NCBI GenBank assembly: GCA_012729955.1
Contig: JAAYBX010000042.1
Coordinates: forward strand, 1-33,622
DNA: 33,622 nt
Origin: Clostridiaceae bacterium
GTDB lineage: Bacteria; Bacillota; Clostridia; DUPQ01
Direction: 5' to 3'
Shown: one piece after another, positions 16,048-25,627 of the stretch
How the letters are laid out: every line of letters starts with the position of its first letter
Position numbering within the stretch: the first letter of the stretch is position 1
Notes under the pieces: model-generated
What the model saw: only the letters and a program-made list of their open reading frames with translations
The model's database searches: none
Told to the model about the DNA's origin: nothing
Program-made: the position numbers and the translations under genes

Positions 16048-18381
16048 TCAACTGCTGGGTTTTCTATTCTTTATAATGATTACTTTGTTAAATTTAATAT
16101 AAAGGATAATAAAACAGACAATGCATGCAATAACCAGAACAATGCTTTGTATTGTCAGAGCAAGACTTAAGGTTGCAAGTCTGTTCCCATATAAAAATAC
16201 ATTCATCAGAATGTCAGACATTTCTCTTATGCCGGAGAAGGACAGGAATGCCGGTAATACGAAAGCTGCCAATGATATGGATGCTGTAACTATAGGTTCT
16301 CCTGTGTAATGAGATACCAGATTTATAAATGTTGCCATAACGATTAGTCCTATGAACTTAACTGCAAACAACCAGATAAAATACTCCAGTACAGATATCT
16401 CCAAAGGTAGTAATGCAAAATCTTCCATACAAGCAATAGGAGCATCCAGGCAAGCAAATCCGCTTTCTTTTGAGAACTTGATTATATATGGCAGGTATAC
16501 GGTTATAAGCACAATCAAGGAAATAATTAAAGTTATTATCTGTTTGTACCAGAAGGTCCTCTTCCTACCGTATACTGTATATGTAATGACTTCATAGGTA
16601 TTATTCTTAATCTCAACCGCAAAAATGCCTGATATGCAGAGAACTATAAGAACTGATGCATATAGCGCGGTAAACCTTGTAGTAGTTCCGTCAGTGAATA
16701 TTTCCTTATATCCCCTTTCATATATAAAGGAGATATTCCGTCTAATCGTCTGGTCGTTAGCGACATCATACAGATTATGCAGCCTGTCATCCTTAGCGAT
16801 TAATGACATAATGACCTCAATCTGGTCAGTATATGAGTTATATGTGTCCTCTTTCTGCTTTTTTTTGATTTCAATAAGGTTTTCTTTAAGAAAAACAGAT
16901 TTTGTGTCTGATATAGATCCTTCAAGCACCTCCATATACTTCATATATATGAATTCTTTTTTATTCAGTATCTCAGAAGGCTCCCGGGGATGTACAGTCG
17001 CAATCTGAATTATGCAGAAAACCAGAAGTATTATTATTACCGGATTTATTACCATGCTTTTATAAACTTCATACCAGAAGATTCCTGCAACAGGGACTTT
17101 TCTTTTCCTGGCTTTTAACAAAATACCGGATGATGCATATGTTCTTTCTTTTTTCTTTTTAGAAATATGTATACAGATATAAAAAGCTGCAAAAGTTCCG
17201 ACACATATAGTGATCAAAAAAAGCAGCAGGTATGATACCGGATAATTCAGAATATTTATGTTAAGATACTCGATTAATGCTCTGCTAATGTCAAGAAAGT
17301 GGTATGCATTAATGTATTTGAACACATTAAAAAAGGATACCGATGAAATCCCTTTGTTTAAAATATAAGCTGTCCCCATGACCAAAAGAATTCCGACAAT
17401 ACCTTTAAGTGAGTTACTAATGGTGACGAAAATCAGCAAATTTACAGATGATAGAAATATCATTACAGCAACAAAAAGCAATATATACAGTACAAGATAT
17501 CCACCGACACTTATTTCATATATCGAGGATCTGAATCCGTAAACCGATTGTAAAGGCATTGAAATGTCGCCAAAGCCATACAGTAGATAACTTATAACAT
17601 AGGATGACAATACGGTTACTGTTACGCTTACCGACACGAAATAATACATACTTATCAATTTTGACGTCATAAGTTGTTTTCTTCCTCTTTTCATAGTCCG
17701 CAAAAGTTCAAGATTATGGCTATCCCTGTCTTTTGTAAAAGTTTGTATGCAGACAAATATGCCAAATACCCATAGAAGTATCGGGGTGATCCCGTTTCTT
17801 GTCGCACACAGCACACCTTTTGAGCTATTGAACCGTACCATTTTTATATCAAGGCTGTTGAAGTCATCATAAGTTTTAGAAGCATTTCTAATTGTGAAAG
17901 GTGTATCACTGAAAATTGAAGACTTTTTCAGCTGTTCAGCACGATTAATGACAGACTGTATATATTCATCATATGAATATGCACTCTCCACCTCAAGAAG
18001 TTTCTGTCTGAAAAGGCTTAAATCCCTGTATGCAATATCTGTATATTTGTCATAATCACCCTTCCTATATCTTTCCACCAACTTATTTATATCATAATCA
18101 GGATACTCTGTTTTAAATATTCCTATAATATCCTGCCGGTCCATTATTGCTATATTCTGAATTATGATTTGCTCATTGAGATACTTTTCTGCTTGTGTTT
18201 TGTCCATACCCATGAGCAGCTGGTCAAGTTTTCTGATACTTCTGATATCAGCATCAAATCCGAAATCTATTCTCTCAGAAATATATACAGCTAGCATATT
18301 TATAGCTAACAGACAAACCAGAAATATTATTGCTGACCTGTTCAGGAAGGATTTTCTTAACTCATGGGTTATCAGATTCAC
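16048..18381 (-). CDS. Duplicated ABC-2 type permease, 12 membrane segments
   Basis: A 777-residue membrane protein built from two similar halves. Each half starts with a short amphipathic stretch (HELRKSFLNRS; YEVYKSMVINP), then a first membrane segment, a large polar loop probably outside the cell (about 36-195 and 455-590), then five more membrane segments. This is the ABC-2 topology with a large loop after the first segment, present twice in one chain, so one polypeptide could form the whole channel. It overlaps the ATPase gene by 4 bases and is the last gene of a four-gene unit with two lipoproteins. Substrate unknown; export of a peptide or lipid, or an efflux or sensing function, is possible. 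No terminator is clear downstream. Confidence 0.8.
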   Translation of the reverse strand: MNLITHELRKSFLNRSAIIFLVCLLAINMLAVYISERIDFGFDADIRSIRKLDQLLMGMDKTQAEKYLNEQIIIQNIAIMDRQDIIGIFKTEYPDYDINKLVERYRKGDYDKYTDIAYRDLSLFRQKLLEVESAYSYDEYIQSVINRAEQLKKSSIFSDTPFTIRNASKTYDDFNSLDIKMVRFNSSKGVLCATRNGITPILLWVFGIFVCIQTFTKDRDSHNLELLRTMKRGRKQLMTSKLISMYYFVSVSVTVTVLSSYVISYLLYGFGDISMPLQSVYGFRSSIYEISVGGYLVLYILLFVAVMIFLSSVNLLIFVTISNSLKGIVGILLVMGTAYILNKGISSVSFFNVFKYINAYHFLDISRALIEYLNINILNYPVSYLLLFLITICVGTFAAFYICIHISKKKKERTYASSGILLKARKRKVPVAGIFWYEVYKSMVINPVIIILLVFCIIQIATVHPREPSEILNKKEFIYMKYMEVLEGSISDTKSVFLKENLIEIKKKQKEDTYNSYTDQIEVIMSLIAKDDRLHNLYDVANDQTIRRNISFIYERGYKEIFTDGTTTRFTALYASVLIVLCISGIFAVEIKNNTYEVITYTVYGRKRTFWYKQIITLIISLIVLITVYLPYIIKFSKESGFACLDAPIACMEDFALLPLEISVLEYFIWLFAVKFIGLIVMATFINLVSHYTGEPIVTASISLAAFVLPAFLSFSGIREMSDILMNVFLYGNRLATLSLALTIQSIVLVIACIVCFIILYIKFNKVIIIKNRKPSS

Positions 18382-19283
18382 TTGATAAGTTCCTTTTCCC
18401 TTTCCTCATCAAATACAGAAAGATACACATCTTCAACAGTTGCCCTTATCATTCTGTAATCATATCCGTACAAATCTTTCTTCTCACTCTGGTTTTCCTT
18501 AAGAAGGATGCGGACGATAATGCTTTCTGTTGTTTTCTGAATATTACAGACTTCAAAGCGTGATAATATCTTCTCAAGGTTTTCTTCATAAGTCTTTATC
18601 TCGAACACCCTGTTTTCAAGTGATTTACATAACCTGTCTGGGGTATCATGGTATATAAGACGGCCTTTTTTTATAAGTATGATTTCTTTGGCGATATACT
18701 CGACATCAGACACTACATGAGTCGCGATTATCACTATCCTGTTCAGCGCATATCCTGATATCAGGTTCCTGATACGGATCCTTTCTTTCGGATCAAGACC
18801 TGCAGTCGGCTCGTCCAGAATGATAATTTTAGGGTCTCCGATCAATGCCTGTGCAAGCATCAGTCTTTGCTTCATTCCTCCTGAGAATGTACCTATACGC
18901 CTGTCAGACACTTCAAGTAGATTGACTGCTTTTAAAACATATTCTACCTGTCTATTCATCTCTTCTCTTCGTAAGGCTTTCAGTGCTCCTATATATGAAA
19001 GATACTGTGCTGCCGTGAAGGAAGGATAAATGCCATCCTGTTGCGGCATATACCCCAGATATGATCTGAATGAAAGTCCCAGGTCTTTTATATCCACACC
19101 GTTAAGCGATATCTCTCCGGAGTCGCAACTGATGCTGTCAGTTATTATTCGGATGAGGGTTGTCTTACCTGCACCGTTCGGACCTAGAAGACCATAAACC
19201 CCGTCCGTCAGAGTGGCAGAAAATTTATCCAATCCTTTTATCATACCATATGTTTTGCAGATTCCGTTTATTTTCAATTCCAT
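18378..19283 (-). CDS. ABC transporter ATPase
   Basis: A 301-residue ATPase, partner of the following ABC-2 permease. It has Walker A LGPNGAGKTTLIR, the Q-loop in YMPQQDG, signature FSGGMKQRLMLAQAL, Walker B IIILDEPTAGLDP and switch His in IATHVVSD. GMKQR signatures and the NGAGK form are typical of the CcmA/NatA group that works with ABC-2 permeases. After residue 220 comes an extra C-terminal domain of about 80 residues, common in this group. The ATG at 19283 has AGAAGGA upstream, 17 bases after the preceding lipoprotein gene. Confidence 0.92.
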   Translation of the reverse strand: MELKINGICKTYGMIKGLDKFSATLTDGVYGLLGPNGAGKTTLIRIITDSISCDSGEISLNGVDIKDLGLSFRSYLGYMPQQDGIYPSFTAAQYLSYIGALKALRREEMNRQVEYVLKAVNLLEVSDRRIGTFSGGMKQRLMLAQALIGDPKIIILDEPTAGLDPKERIRIRNLISGYALNRIVIIATHVVSDVEYIAKEIILIKKGRLIYHDTPDRLCKSLENRVFEIKTYEENLEKILSRFEVCNIQKTTESIIVRILLKENQSEKKDLYGYDYRMIRATVEDVYLSVFDEEREKELIK

Positions 19284-19300
19284 TTAAATATCCTTCTGAA

Positions 19301-20476
19301 TTATTCCATATCAACATATTGGGATGACCTTGCTATGAAATCCTTAATCCTCATATACCTGAATCCCCTTTTTGAATTTTCAAATGTGATAAGAAGAAGA
19401 TGCTCGTCATCAGCACTTGTAAAAAAGGACATAAACCTTGTCTCTGTACCGCTGTAAGCCATGTCGACTTCATATAAATACCCCTCTTTTGCATCATATA
19501 TATAGTTCTGCCAGTTGTCTTCAGGTGATGTGTCTTCATAATCAGTAGTTATAAAAAAGAAGTCATCAACAACAGAAGTCACTGATGCAATCCCATTAAT
19601 CTTTATCTCTTTTAGTATTGTTTCCTTCCTCGCATCCTTCAGTTCCAGTCTGACAATTTCCGCTTCCCCGTCTGTATTACTAGACAGGTAATACCCGTAT
19701 TCCTTATTGAAAACAACATATGCATACTGTTCCTCTGAATAAAGCGGTAATAGTATGCTTTCCATTGGAAGAAAGGTCTTCAGATCCACCCGCCTTATCT
19801 CATGTATGTTCTTTTCATAATCATGGTATATATATACAAGCATATCTTTGTATGTATGATATAAAACGTTGTAATCTTTTTTTCCTATAGGGTCCTTATA
19901 CATGACATCCATCTTATCAAGATCCACAACATATGTGGAAAAAACGTTGCTGAACTCGACTCCGAATTGATTATCATACGATTCCCTATATGATATTTCA
20001 ACACCGGTAAAGATAAGAAGATTATTATATACATGATAACCATCCAAAACCTTGTCAGTCTTGAGATAACCGGCTATTTTCCTGTTCTCTCCGTTTGCAT
20101 CGGATCTGTATACTGTTAGTTTATTGATAAAATCCCCGCTTGTAATCATGTATAAATGTTTTTTCGACAAAAATGCGGCTGATATGCTGTAACCTTCCGG
20201 TGATACAGCAGGACACTTCGGGTCAGGATTAGCATAGTAATCATATTTCTCATGAGTGCATTCAGGACGGCTGCATAATACTGTCGCTTCACCTGTTGAA
20301 TAATCATTATACATAAGTATCCCGTCGCTGTAAGATATGAGTCCGTTTGCCCCGAAAGAGGCTCCTGCTCCACCATAAAGGTTGTCGTTTGACACTGTCG
20401 TCCTGTTGCTGCATCCTGATATCATGAGGATTGAATTTATTGCTATAAAAAGTATAGTTAATTTCAGTTTACTCAT
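19301..20476 (-). CDS. Lipoprotein with a Cys/His cluster, beta-propeller-like
   Basis: A 391-residue lipoprotein: signal peptide ending ISGC with Cys22. Shortly after, residues GGAGASFGANGLISYSD and GILMYNDYSTGEATVLC lead to CSRPECTH and, 13 residues on, KCPA. A C-x4-C-x-H-x(n)-C pattern after an initial strand repeat recurs in many Clostridia lipoproteins of unknown role, in my recollection, and the rest of the protein has the alternating strand/turn texture of a beta-propeller (repeated YxxxD/NxLxxxY units). The Cys/His group could bind metal or form disulfides. The ATG at 20476 overlaps the upstream stop as TGATG; a GTG three bases earlier is possible. It is the second gene of the ABC cassette. 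Confidence 0.75.
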   Translation of the reverse strand: MSKLKLTILFIAINSILMISGCSNRTTVSNDNLYGGAGASFGANGLISYSDGILMYNDYSTGEATVLCSRPECTHEKYDYYANPDPKCPAVSPEGYSISAAFLSKKHLYMITSGDFINKLTVYRSDANGENRKIAGYLKTDKVLDGYHVYNNLLIFTGVEISYRESYDNQFGVEFSNVFSTYVVDLDKMDVMYKDPIGKKDYNVLYHTYKDMLVYIYHDYEKNIHEIRRVDLKTFLPMESILLPLYSEEQYAYVVFNKEYGYYLSSNTDGEAEIVRLELKDARKETILKEIKINGIASVTSVVDDFFFITTDYEDTSPEDNWQNYIYDAKEGYLYEVDMAYSGTETRFMSFFTSADDEHLLLITFENSKRGFRYMRIKDFIARSSQYVDME

Positions 20477-22212
20477 CACTTCATACCCACTTCTTTCCAG
20501 TATTCTTTTAACTGTCTATTAATTTCATTGATGAGCCTGTCATACCCAAGTTCCTTGAGTTTATAAGCTATTTCACTGATATTCTCCTTAAAACCTGAAG
20601 GATCTATTCTCCAGAGATCATCGCCCTCCTTACAAAGCCTGTCTATTTCAGAAAAATCATATTCCATTCCATTTAAATCAGGCTTAAAAGCATAATTTGG
20701 TGGAATATCGATATTCTCAATAATTACTGAGATGTTCTCCCTGTCAGAAATGCTCACACCGGATGGGTACATAAGATGCTTACAGGTTAATATCGCCCTT
20801 TGATAAATTCCCTGTAAATTAATCACGTTGTCGTTCTTATCATAATTCTCTCCATAATACATAAGATTTGACAGATACGGATCTGTGAACAATGTAGAAA
20901 GGAAGTCATATGCTTCATCAGGATTAAGAGACCAGGATGCTATTCCAACAAGATAAGATCTGTTACCTATTAATGTATATGGACTTGCTTTTATCTGGAT
21001 GTAGTCAGGCTCACTCCTTGCAGAAGAAAAATTATCTACAGTGAAAAATGTTAGATACTGCATATGTTTCTGAACTTTAGGTGATCTGGAAATCTGGAAA
21101 CCTCCTTCCTCTTTATTCTCGCTTCCATTAAAATATTGTTTTATTGCCCAGTCAGCAAGCATTTCGTTCAGATGGATATACTCCGGGTCTGTAAATCTGT
21201 TTATACAGAAAGCTTCGCCATTAGAATCATATTTATATGATAAATACTGATTTTTACCATCAGTAAAAATACCTGCGAGCTTCTGATATATGTATGAAGG
21301 CAGTCTGTTATCAATCAGCATAAGCCTCTGTTCTGTTATCTTTTCTGAAAAATCCTGATATAGGTTTTTATATAGTGTATCAATTTCCTCTATTAACATT
21401 TCAGTTTGGTCTATTCCGTAATCTATGATAATTTTTTTATCAATATTGATATTAAGATTTTCAATAAGACCATTGTTATATAATCCAAATATACCATCAT
21501 AATCAATAAAAAGTCCCCAGTATTCGGAAGGTAATGAATCATACAGCCTCATATCTTTCCTATCCGTTACATAATCTGAAATATCCATTAGAAGCCCGTC
21601 TTTTATCGCATATTCTCCTGGATTTTCCAAAGAAATGCCGCTTTCCTCTATCAATATTCCATTTTTAATATCGGTAACCGAATAACTAACTCGGGTCCCT
21701 GTAAATATAATGTCTATCTGTTGTCCTTCTTCTTTCATTTCCTTTATAAGGTCATAGAAATATTTGCAAACATCATTTACTCTGAAAACTGATTTTCTGA
21801 AACTATCATCTCCAAGCGACTGATAGTCCTTCGTTATCCTGTCGATAATGTTCATCTCATTCAAGAATTTTACGACATATCCTTTTCCCTGAGAAAAAAG
21901 ATAGTCATTATACAAGACAATAAGACTATCACTTATTTCAAATGGATATGGTTTTCTGTCTTTTTCTGCAAATACCAGCTGATTAAGATAATGAATAACT
22001 TCACTAACATCACTGTATGCAAGGATAAGTGTTTTTTTCTCCGGCCACATTAACTCATAATCGAGATTACCTTCAGCATCGTATATGATATTTCTCTCAG
22101 GTAAAACTGAAGGGACAGGTTTACTCGCAAAAGTCCCAACATCAGAAGAGCATGAACAAAATAACAAAAAGATAATAATTAATATAGCAGATGATTTTAA
22201 TAAACTTTTCAT
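20476..22212 (-). CDS. Large lipoprotein related to extracellular solute-binding proteins
   Basis: A 578-residue lipoprotein with a signal peptide ending in FCSC (Cys21 as the likely lipidated residue). The C-terminal half has features of family 1 solute-binding proteins: LVGIASWSLNPDEAYDFLS near residues 420-440, then FTDPYLSNLMYYGENYD, which is the usual helix that closes the ligand lobe. The N-terminal part (residues 60-200) is helical and includes FTGTRVSYSVTDIKNG. No ordinary carbohydrate importer permeases are nearby, only the ABC-2 unit, so it may be a sensor or a delivery partner. ATG at 22212 with AAGGTG upstream. A candidate promoter lies about 150 bases upstream. Confidence 0.72.
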   Translation of the reverse strand: MKSLLKSSAILIIIFLLFCSCSSDVGTFASKPVPSVLPERNIIYDAEGNLDYELMWPEKKTLILAYSDVSEVIHYLNQLVFAEKDRKPYPFEISDSLIVLYNDYLFSQGKGYVVKFLNEMNIIDRITKDYQSLGDDSFRKSVFRVNDVCKYFYDLIKEMKEEGQQIDIIFTGTRVSYSVTDIKNGILIEESGISLENPGEYAIKDGLLMDISDYVTDRKDMRLYDSLPSEYWGLFIDYDGIFGLYNNGLIENLNINIDKKIIIDYGIDQTEMLIEEIDTLYKNLYQDFSEKITEQRLMLIDNRLPSYIYQKLAGIFTDGKNQYLSYKYDSNGEAFCINRFTDPEYIHLNEMLADWAIKQYFNGSENKEEGGFQISRSPKVQKHMQYLTFFTVDNFSSARSEPDYIQIKASPYTLIGNRSYLVGIASWSLNPDEAYDFLSTLFTDPYLSNLMYYGENYDKNDNVINLQGIYQRAILTCKHLMYPSGVSISDRENISVIIENIDIPPNYAFKPDLNGMEYDFSEIDRLCKEGDDLWRIDPSGFKENISEIAYKLKELGYDRLINEINRQLKEYWKEVGMK

Positions 22213-22367
22213 ACTAACACCTTATTCTAACATATTTAATATGAGTCTTCATAATCTCAAATATGAATCGTGCAACTATATTGTCATATGATTTATCTTT
22301 TTTTCTATAATATACCATTTGTGTACATACATGTATTATTTTTTTGATTATCATTTTGTTTAATTCA

Positions 22368-22396
22368 ATTATATCAGAAAAACCCTAAAGTGATAA
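22368..22396 (-). promoter_or_regulatory. Candidate promoter for the lipoprotein/ABC-2 operon
   Basis: Read leftward, TTATCA (22391-22396), 17 bases, TATAAT (22368-22373) preceded by TGA, an extended -10. The leader would be about 150 bases and contains the palindrome ATACATGTAT near 22327-22336. The gap 22213-22461 holds no gene I can support. Confidence 0.55.
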
Positions 22397-22461
22397 ATTT
22401 ACTGAACATAAAATCTTTTATTTTGAAATAATTTTTAAATTTTATGCAAAAATAATACTTA

Positions 22462-22863
22462 TTATTGTAAAGCATTTAGATATTGGAATGCTTCGTTACC
22501 GTTAATATACCCTCTATGACTACTATATGCAGCTACAAATTGTCTATATCCATACTTCAGTTGACCAAAAATACCGATATAATCTACATAATCCTCATAG
22601 GTACCAACTTCATCAAAATACAAATTATCATCATAATCAATGTAATATGCAGTCAATGAAACACCTGCATATAAATTAACTATTGGTGGAAGTGGATCAA
22701 GTGAAGTATCTGCGCTTACAGTTGTATAAGTTACATCTATTGATCCGCTCCAATAACCGGATCCTAAGGGTTCCCAAAATGAGTTACTACCGGCAAAAAC
22801 AGATAATATTGAACATGATAATAAAATAGTAAGTACTACAGATAGTAATTTCCTTTTTTTCAT
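22462..22863 (-). CDS. Small secreted protein of unknown function
   Basis: A 133-residue protein with a clear Sec signal peptide: a basic start MKKRKLL, hydrophobic core VVLTILLSCSILS and probable cleavage after VFAG near residue 25. The mature part of about 108 residues is rich in Tyr, Gly and acidic residues (YIDYDDNLYFDEVGTYEDY) and has no cysteine. I do not recognise the family. Size and export suggest a bacteriocin-like, signalling or surface protein, but no motif proves it. ATG at 22863 with AGGAGGA at 7 bases; the in-frame ATG at 22887 lies upstream of that site and is rejected. It has its own strong promoter overlapping the end of the upstream DUF4180 gene. Confidence 0.7.
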   Translation of the reverse strand: MKKRKLLSVVLTILLSCSILSVFAGSNSFWEPLGSGYWSGSIDVTYTTVSADTSLDPLPPIVNLYAGVSLTAYYIDYDDNLYFDEVGTYEDYVDYIGIFGQLKYGYRQFVAAYSSHRGYINGNEAFQYLNALQ

Positions 22864-22896
22864 AATATATTCCTCCTGTTTATGCAATATATGGTA

Positions 22897-22925
22897 ATGA
22901 TAGCATTTAAATATAATAATGTCAA
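22897..22925 (-). promoter_or_regulatory. Strong promoter for the small secreted protein
   Basis: Read leftward, TTGACA (22920-22925), 17 bases, TATCAT (22897-22902): perfect -35 and 5 of 6 at the -10. The -35 overlaps the stop codon of the DUF4180 gene, so the secreted protein is probably transcribed on its own. Confidence 0.7.
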
Positions 22926-23296
22926 TAATTTAAGACATTGCACATCTTGTCCACAGCTGTCTGAATATCCTGAAGGAATAATATATCTCTCCCATTATTA
23001 CACTCATATATGAAATCTCTCAGACTTTTACTGGTATACATGGTAAAATCACCTACAATGGCAATCTTCTTTTGGTAGTTTATAAATTTCTGCAGTATGT
23101 CCCCTGCAATTTTTGTCTTAAGATCGAAAAATTCCTCACAAATAGCTGACTTGGATATTACTATATAGCTGCATCCAGTCTCGTAATCTACAGTCGCCAT
23201 GAAATCCAGCGCTGACTGGACATCCTTTATAATTACTTCTTCACTATATATAACAGCAATCTTAACCTTATTTTTTTCTATTACTCTAGTTTCCAT
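22922..23296 (-). CDS. DUF4180 domain protein
   Basis: A 124-residue cytoplasmic protein with the DUF4180 pattern: DVQSALDFMATVDYETGC, then ISKSAICEEFFDLKTKIAGD, and the best conserved stretch FINYQKKIAIVGDF followed by YTSKSLRDFIYECNNG and DILFL near the end. The fold resembles the STAS-like domains of the related DUF4325/STAS group, but no activity is known. Length is normal. The ATG at 23296 has only a poor ribosome-binding site (GGGG 13 bases upstream). It diverges from the GH78 gene across 93 bases that hold no clear promoter on the plus strand. Confidence 0.85.
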   Translation of the reverse strand: METRVIEKNKVKIAVIYSEEVIIKDVQSALDFMATVDYETGCSYIVISKSAICEEFFDLKTKIAGDILQKFINYQKKIAIVGDFTMYTSKSLRDFIYECNNGRDILFLQDIQTAVDKMCNVLNY

Positions 23297-23389
23297 TACG
23301 ATTTTTTATCCCCGCTGATGTCATATCATTATATATACTAACATAATGTGATATCCTATTACATATAAAGTCATTTGCGAAGGAGAATT

Positions 23390-25627
23390 ATGATTTTCGA
23401 AAACATAGATTTCATATCAGCAGGTCAAGCAGCAAAAGACAATGATAATGTGAATGATCCCGCCTTGATGTTCAGAAAGTTATTCCATCTTGAAAGCGGA
23501 TATACCAAAGCCATACTTTATGTTGCAGGTCTGGGTATAGGGTATCATTACATTAACGGCATCTCTGTGTCAGAGGATCTTTTCACTTCTGCTACATCAG
23601 AATATACAAAGACAATCTGGTATAACCGGTATGATGTAACAAATATTATCAAGCAGGGGGATAATACAGCCTGCTCTTTGCTTGGAAACGGTTTTTTTAA
23701 TGAGAGTCTAAAGACTGCATGGGATTTTGATAAAGCGCCTTGGCGAAATGTACCAAGATTAATTTACAGGCTTGATGTGTATTATGAAAAAGGAAAATAT
23801 ACAATCGTTTCAGATGAGTCCTGGAAAGTGACAGATAACTGCTATATAACATACAACCAGTTAAGAAGCGGGGAGCATTGTGATTTAAGAAAATATGATC
23901 CTTTGTGGATGCGTATGGATTATGATGATTCTTCATGGAAGAATGCAGTTAGGGTGACCAAACCTCCATATGCTGAATTCAGGGAATTAATAAGCCAGCC
24001 TATTAAAGAATGCGGTATATACCCGGTAAAGACTGTAAAAAAGACTTCAGCCGATACTTATCTATTTGATATCGGGCAGAATATCTCCGGATACATACGG
24101 ATAGATATAGATGAAGATATGGCAGACCCGATAACAATAAGGTATGCAGAAAGCATAAATGAGGACAAAAGCTTAAATCTTAACAAAATGGACAGATTCT
24201 ATAAGGAAAGCGCATTTCAAACAGATAGGATAATCCCATGTGGAACATGTTTCACATGGTCTCCCAAATTTACATATCACGGATTCAGATATATGGAAAT
24301 ATCGGGATTAAAAAAGAAGCCCAAAAAAGGCTCTGTAAAAGGGGTATTCGTACATCAGGATATAAAAAGAACTGCATACTTTGAGTGTTCAGATGAAAAT
24401 ATTAACCGACTATTCAATATGGGAATATTAGCTACATATTCAAACCTTTTCCATATACCCACTGACTGTCCTACAAGAGAGAAGTTAGGATGGACTAATG
24501 ATGCAAGGGCATCATGTGAGCAGATGCTTATTAATTTTGATATGAAATTGTTTTTCGCAAAATACATGCAGGATATATATGATGCAATGCTGGATGATGG
24601 CGCTCTTCCAGGCATTATTCCTTCTTCAGGCTGGGGATACCAATGGGGTTCAGGCCCCATATCTTCGGGTATACTATATGAAATACCTTACAGGTACTAC
24701 ATATATACAGCTGATGATCTTCTTCTTAAAGAATCCTACCCATACTTTTTAAGACATCTTGAGTTTATTAATAACAGAAAGAATGAAGATGGTTTAGTTT
24801 CCTACGGATTATGTGACTGGGCAGGACCATATGAGCAACTTGATAAATCACCAGTACCTTTGGAGCTGACTGATTCCATAATGTATTACTCTTTTCTGAG
24901 TACTACAGTTTTAACCACAAAAATGCTGGATTTACCTATTCATGAGAAATGGCATATTGAAAAGGAAGATATTAAGAACAGAATAATTGAGAAATATATT
25001 GATAACAATGGCAGATGTACCATAGATGAACAGACATCGATATCCATGCTTATATATTATGATTTATTTGAGCATATCGAACCTTTAAAAGAGCAATTAA
25101 GGGAAAATATTGAAAAGCATGATTTTCATCATTACTGCGGGATGCTTGGGTTAAGGCATCTTTATGATGCTTTGACAAAATGTTCTTTAAGTGATTATTC
25201 ATACAGGATAATAACTGCAAATGGATATCCAAGCTATTTTGACTGGATAACTAAGAGGGATGCGACAACTCTGTGTGAAACTTTTCAGGATTCAAACTCA
25301 CAGAATCATCATATGTGGTCGGATTTCATGGCATGGATAATGAAGAACCTAGCAGGTATACAGCCAAAATCTGCAGGATTTGATGAGATATCAGTATGTC
25401 CGTATTTTCCCTATAATCTGAATTATGTAAATGCCTTCATAAATACCCCAAAAGGTAAAATATCAGTATCCTGGAAAAAAATAAAAAATATTGTCAATTT
25501 TTCAATTTCAATACCTTCTGGTTCAAAAGCGGTAATATATTTGCAGAATGCAGTTTTTACAGAAACTGGACTTAATGAAGCTTCATATGATGCAGGAGAT
25601 TATGAGCTTGTGCTTAAGGTAAATTAA
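23390..25627 (+). CDS. Alpha-L-rhamnosidase-like glycoside hydrolase, GH78
   Basis: A 745-residue protein without a signal peptide, so it should act inside the cell. N-terminal beta domains (about 1-330) include GYHYINGISVSEDLF and LLGNGFFNE, typical of the Bac_rhamnosid N-terminal module that contacts substrate, and FDIGQNISGYIRI. The catalytic (alpha/alpha)6 domain begins near residue 335. The signature IPTDCPTREKLGWTNDA (about 356-372) carries the general-acid Glu of the REK subgroup. The catalytic-base Glu fits ATTLCETFQDS near 625, followed by HHMWSDFMAWIMKNLAGI. Both catalytic regions are present. It would remove terminal L-rhamnose from imported glycosides. ATG at 23390 with AAGGAG; a TTG 15 bases earlier overlaps that site. 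No rhamnose catabolic genes lie nearby. Confidence 0.87.
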   Translation: MIFENIDFISAGQAAKDNDNVNDPALMFRKLFHLESGYTKAILYVAGLGIGYHYINGISVSEDLFTSATSEYTKTIWYNRYDVTNIIKQGDNTACSLLGNGFFNESLKTAWDFDKAPWRNVPRLIYRLDVYYEKGKYTIVSDESWKVTDNCYITYNQLRSGEHCDLRKYDPLWMRMDYDDSSWKNAVRVTKPPYAEFRELISQPIKECGIYPVKTVKKTSADTYLFDIGQNISGYIRIDIDEDMADPITIRYAESINEDKSLNLNKMDRFYKESAFQTDRIIPCGTCFTWSPKFTYHGFRYMEISGLKKKPKKGSVKGVFVHQDIKRTAYFECSDENINRLFNMGILATYSNLFHIPTDCPTREKLGWTNDARASCEQMLINFDMKLFFAKYMQDIYDAMLDDGALPGIIPSSGWGYQWGSGPISSGILYEIPYRYYIYTADDLLLKESYPYFLRHLEFINNRKNEDGLVSYGLCDWAGPYEQLDKSPVPLELTDSIMYYSFLSTTVLTTKMLDLPIHEKWHIEKEDIKNRIIEKYIDNNGRCTIDEQTSISMLIYYDLFEHIEPLKEQLRENIEKHDFHHYCGMLGLRHLYDALTKCSLSDYSYRIITANGYPSYFDWITKRDATTLCETFQDSNSQNHHMWSDFMAWIMKNLAGIQPKSAGFDEISVCPYFPYNLNYVNAFINTPKGKISVSWKKIKNIVNFSISIPSGSKAVIYLQNAVFTETGLNEASYDAGDYELVLKVN

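Noticed and set aside
22462-22863. Lactococcin 972-type bacteriocin
   Set aside because: Size and signal peptide fit, but the glycine/serine/tryptophan-rich pattern of that family is not present, and the nearby permease differs from its usual immunity protein.
25624-25627. Terminator between the GH78 gene and the URO-D gene
   Set aside because: The two genes overlap at their ends by 4 bases, leaving no space, and no hairpin with T-run is seen there.
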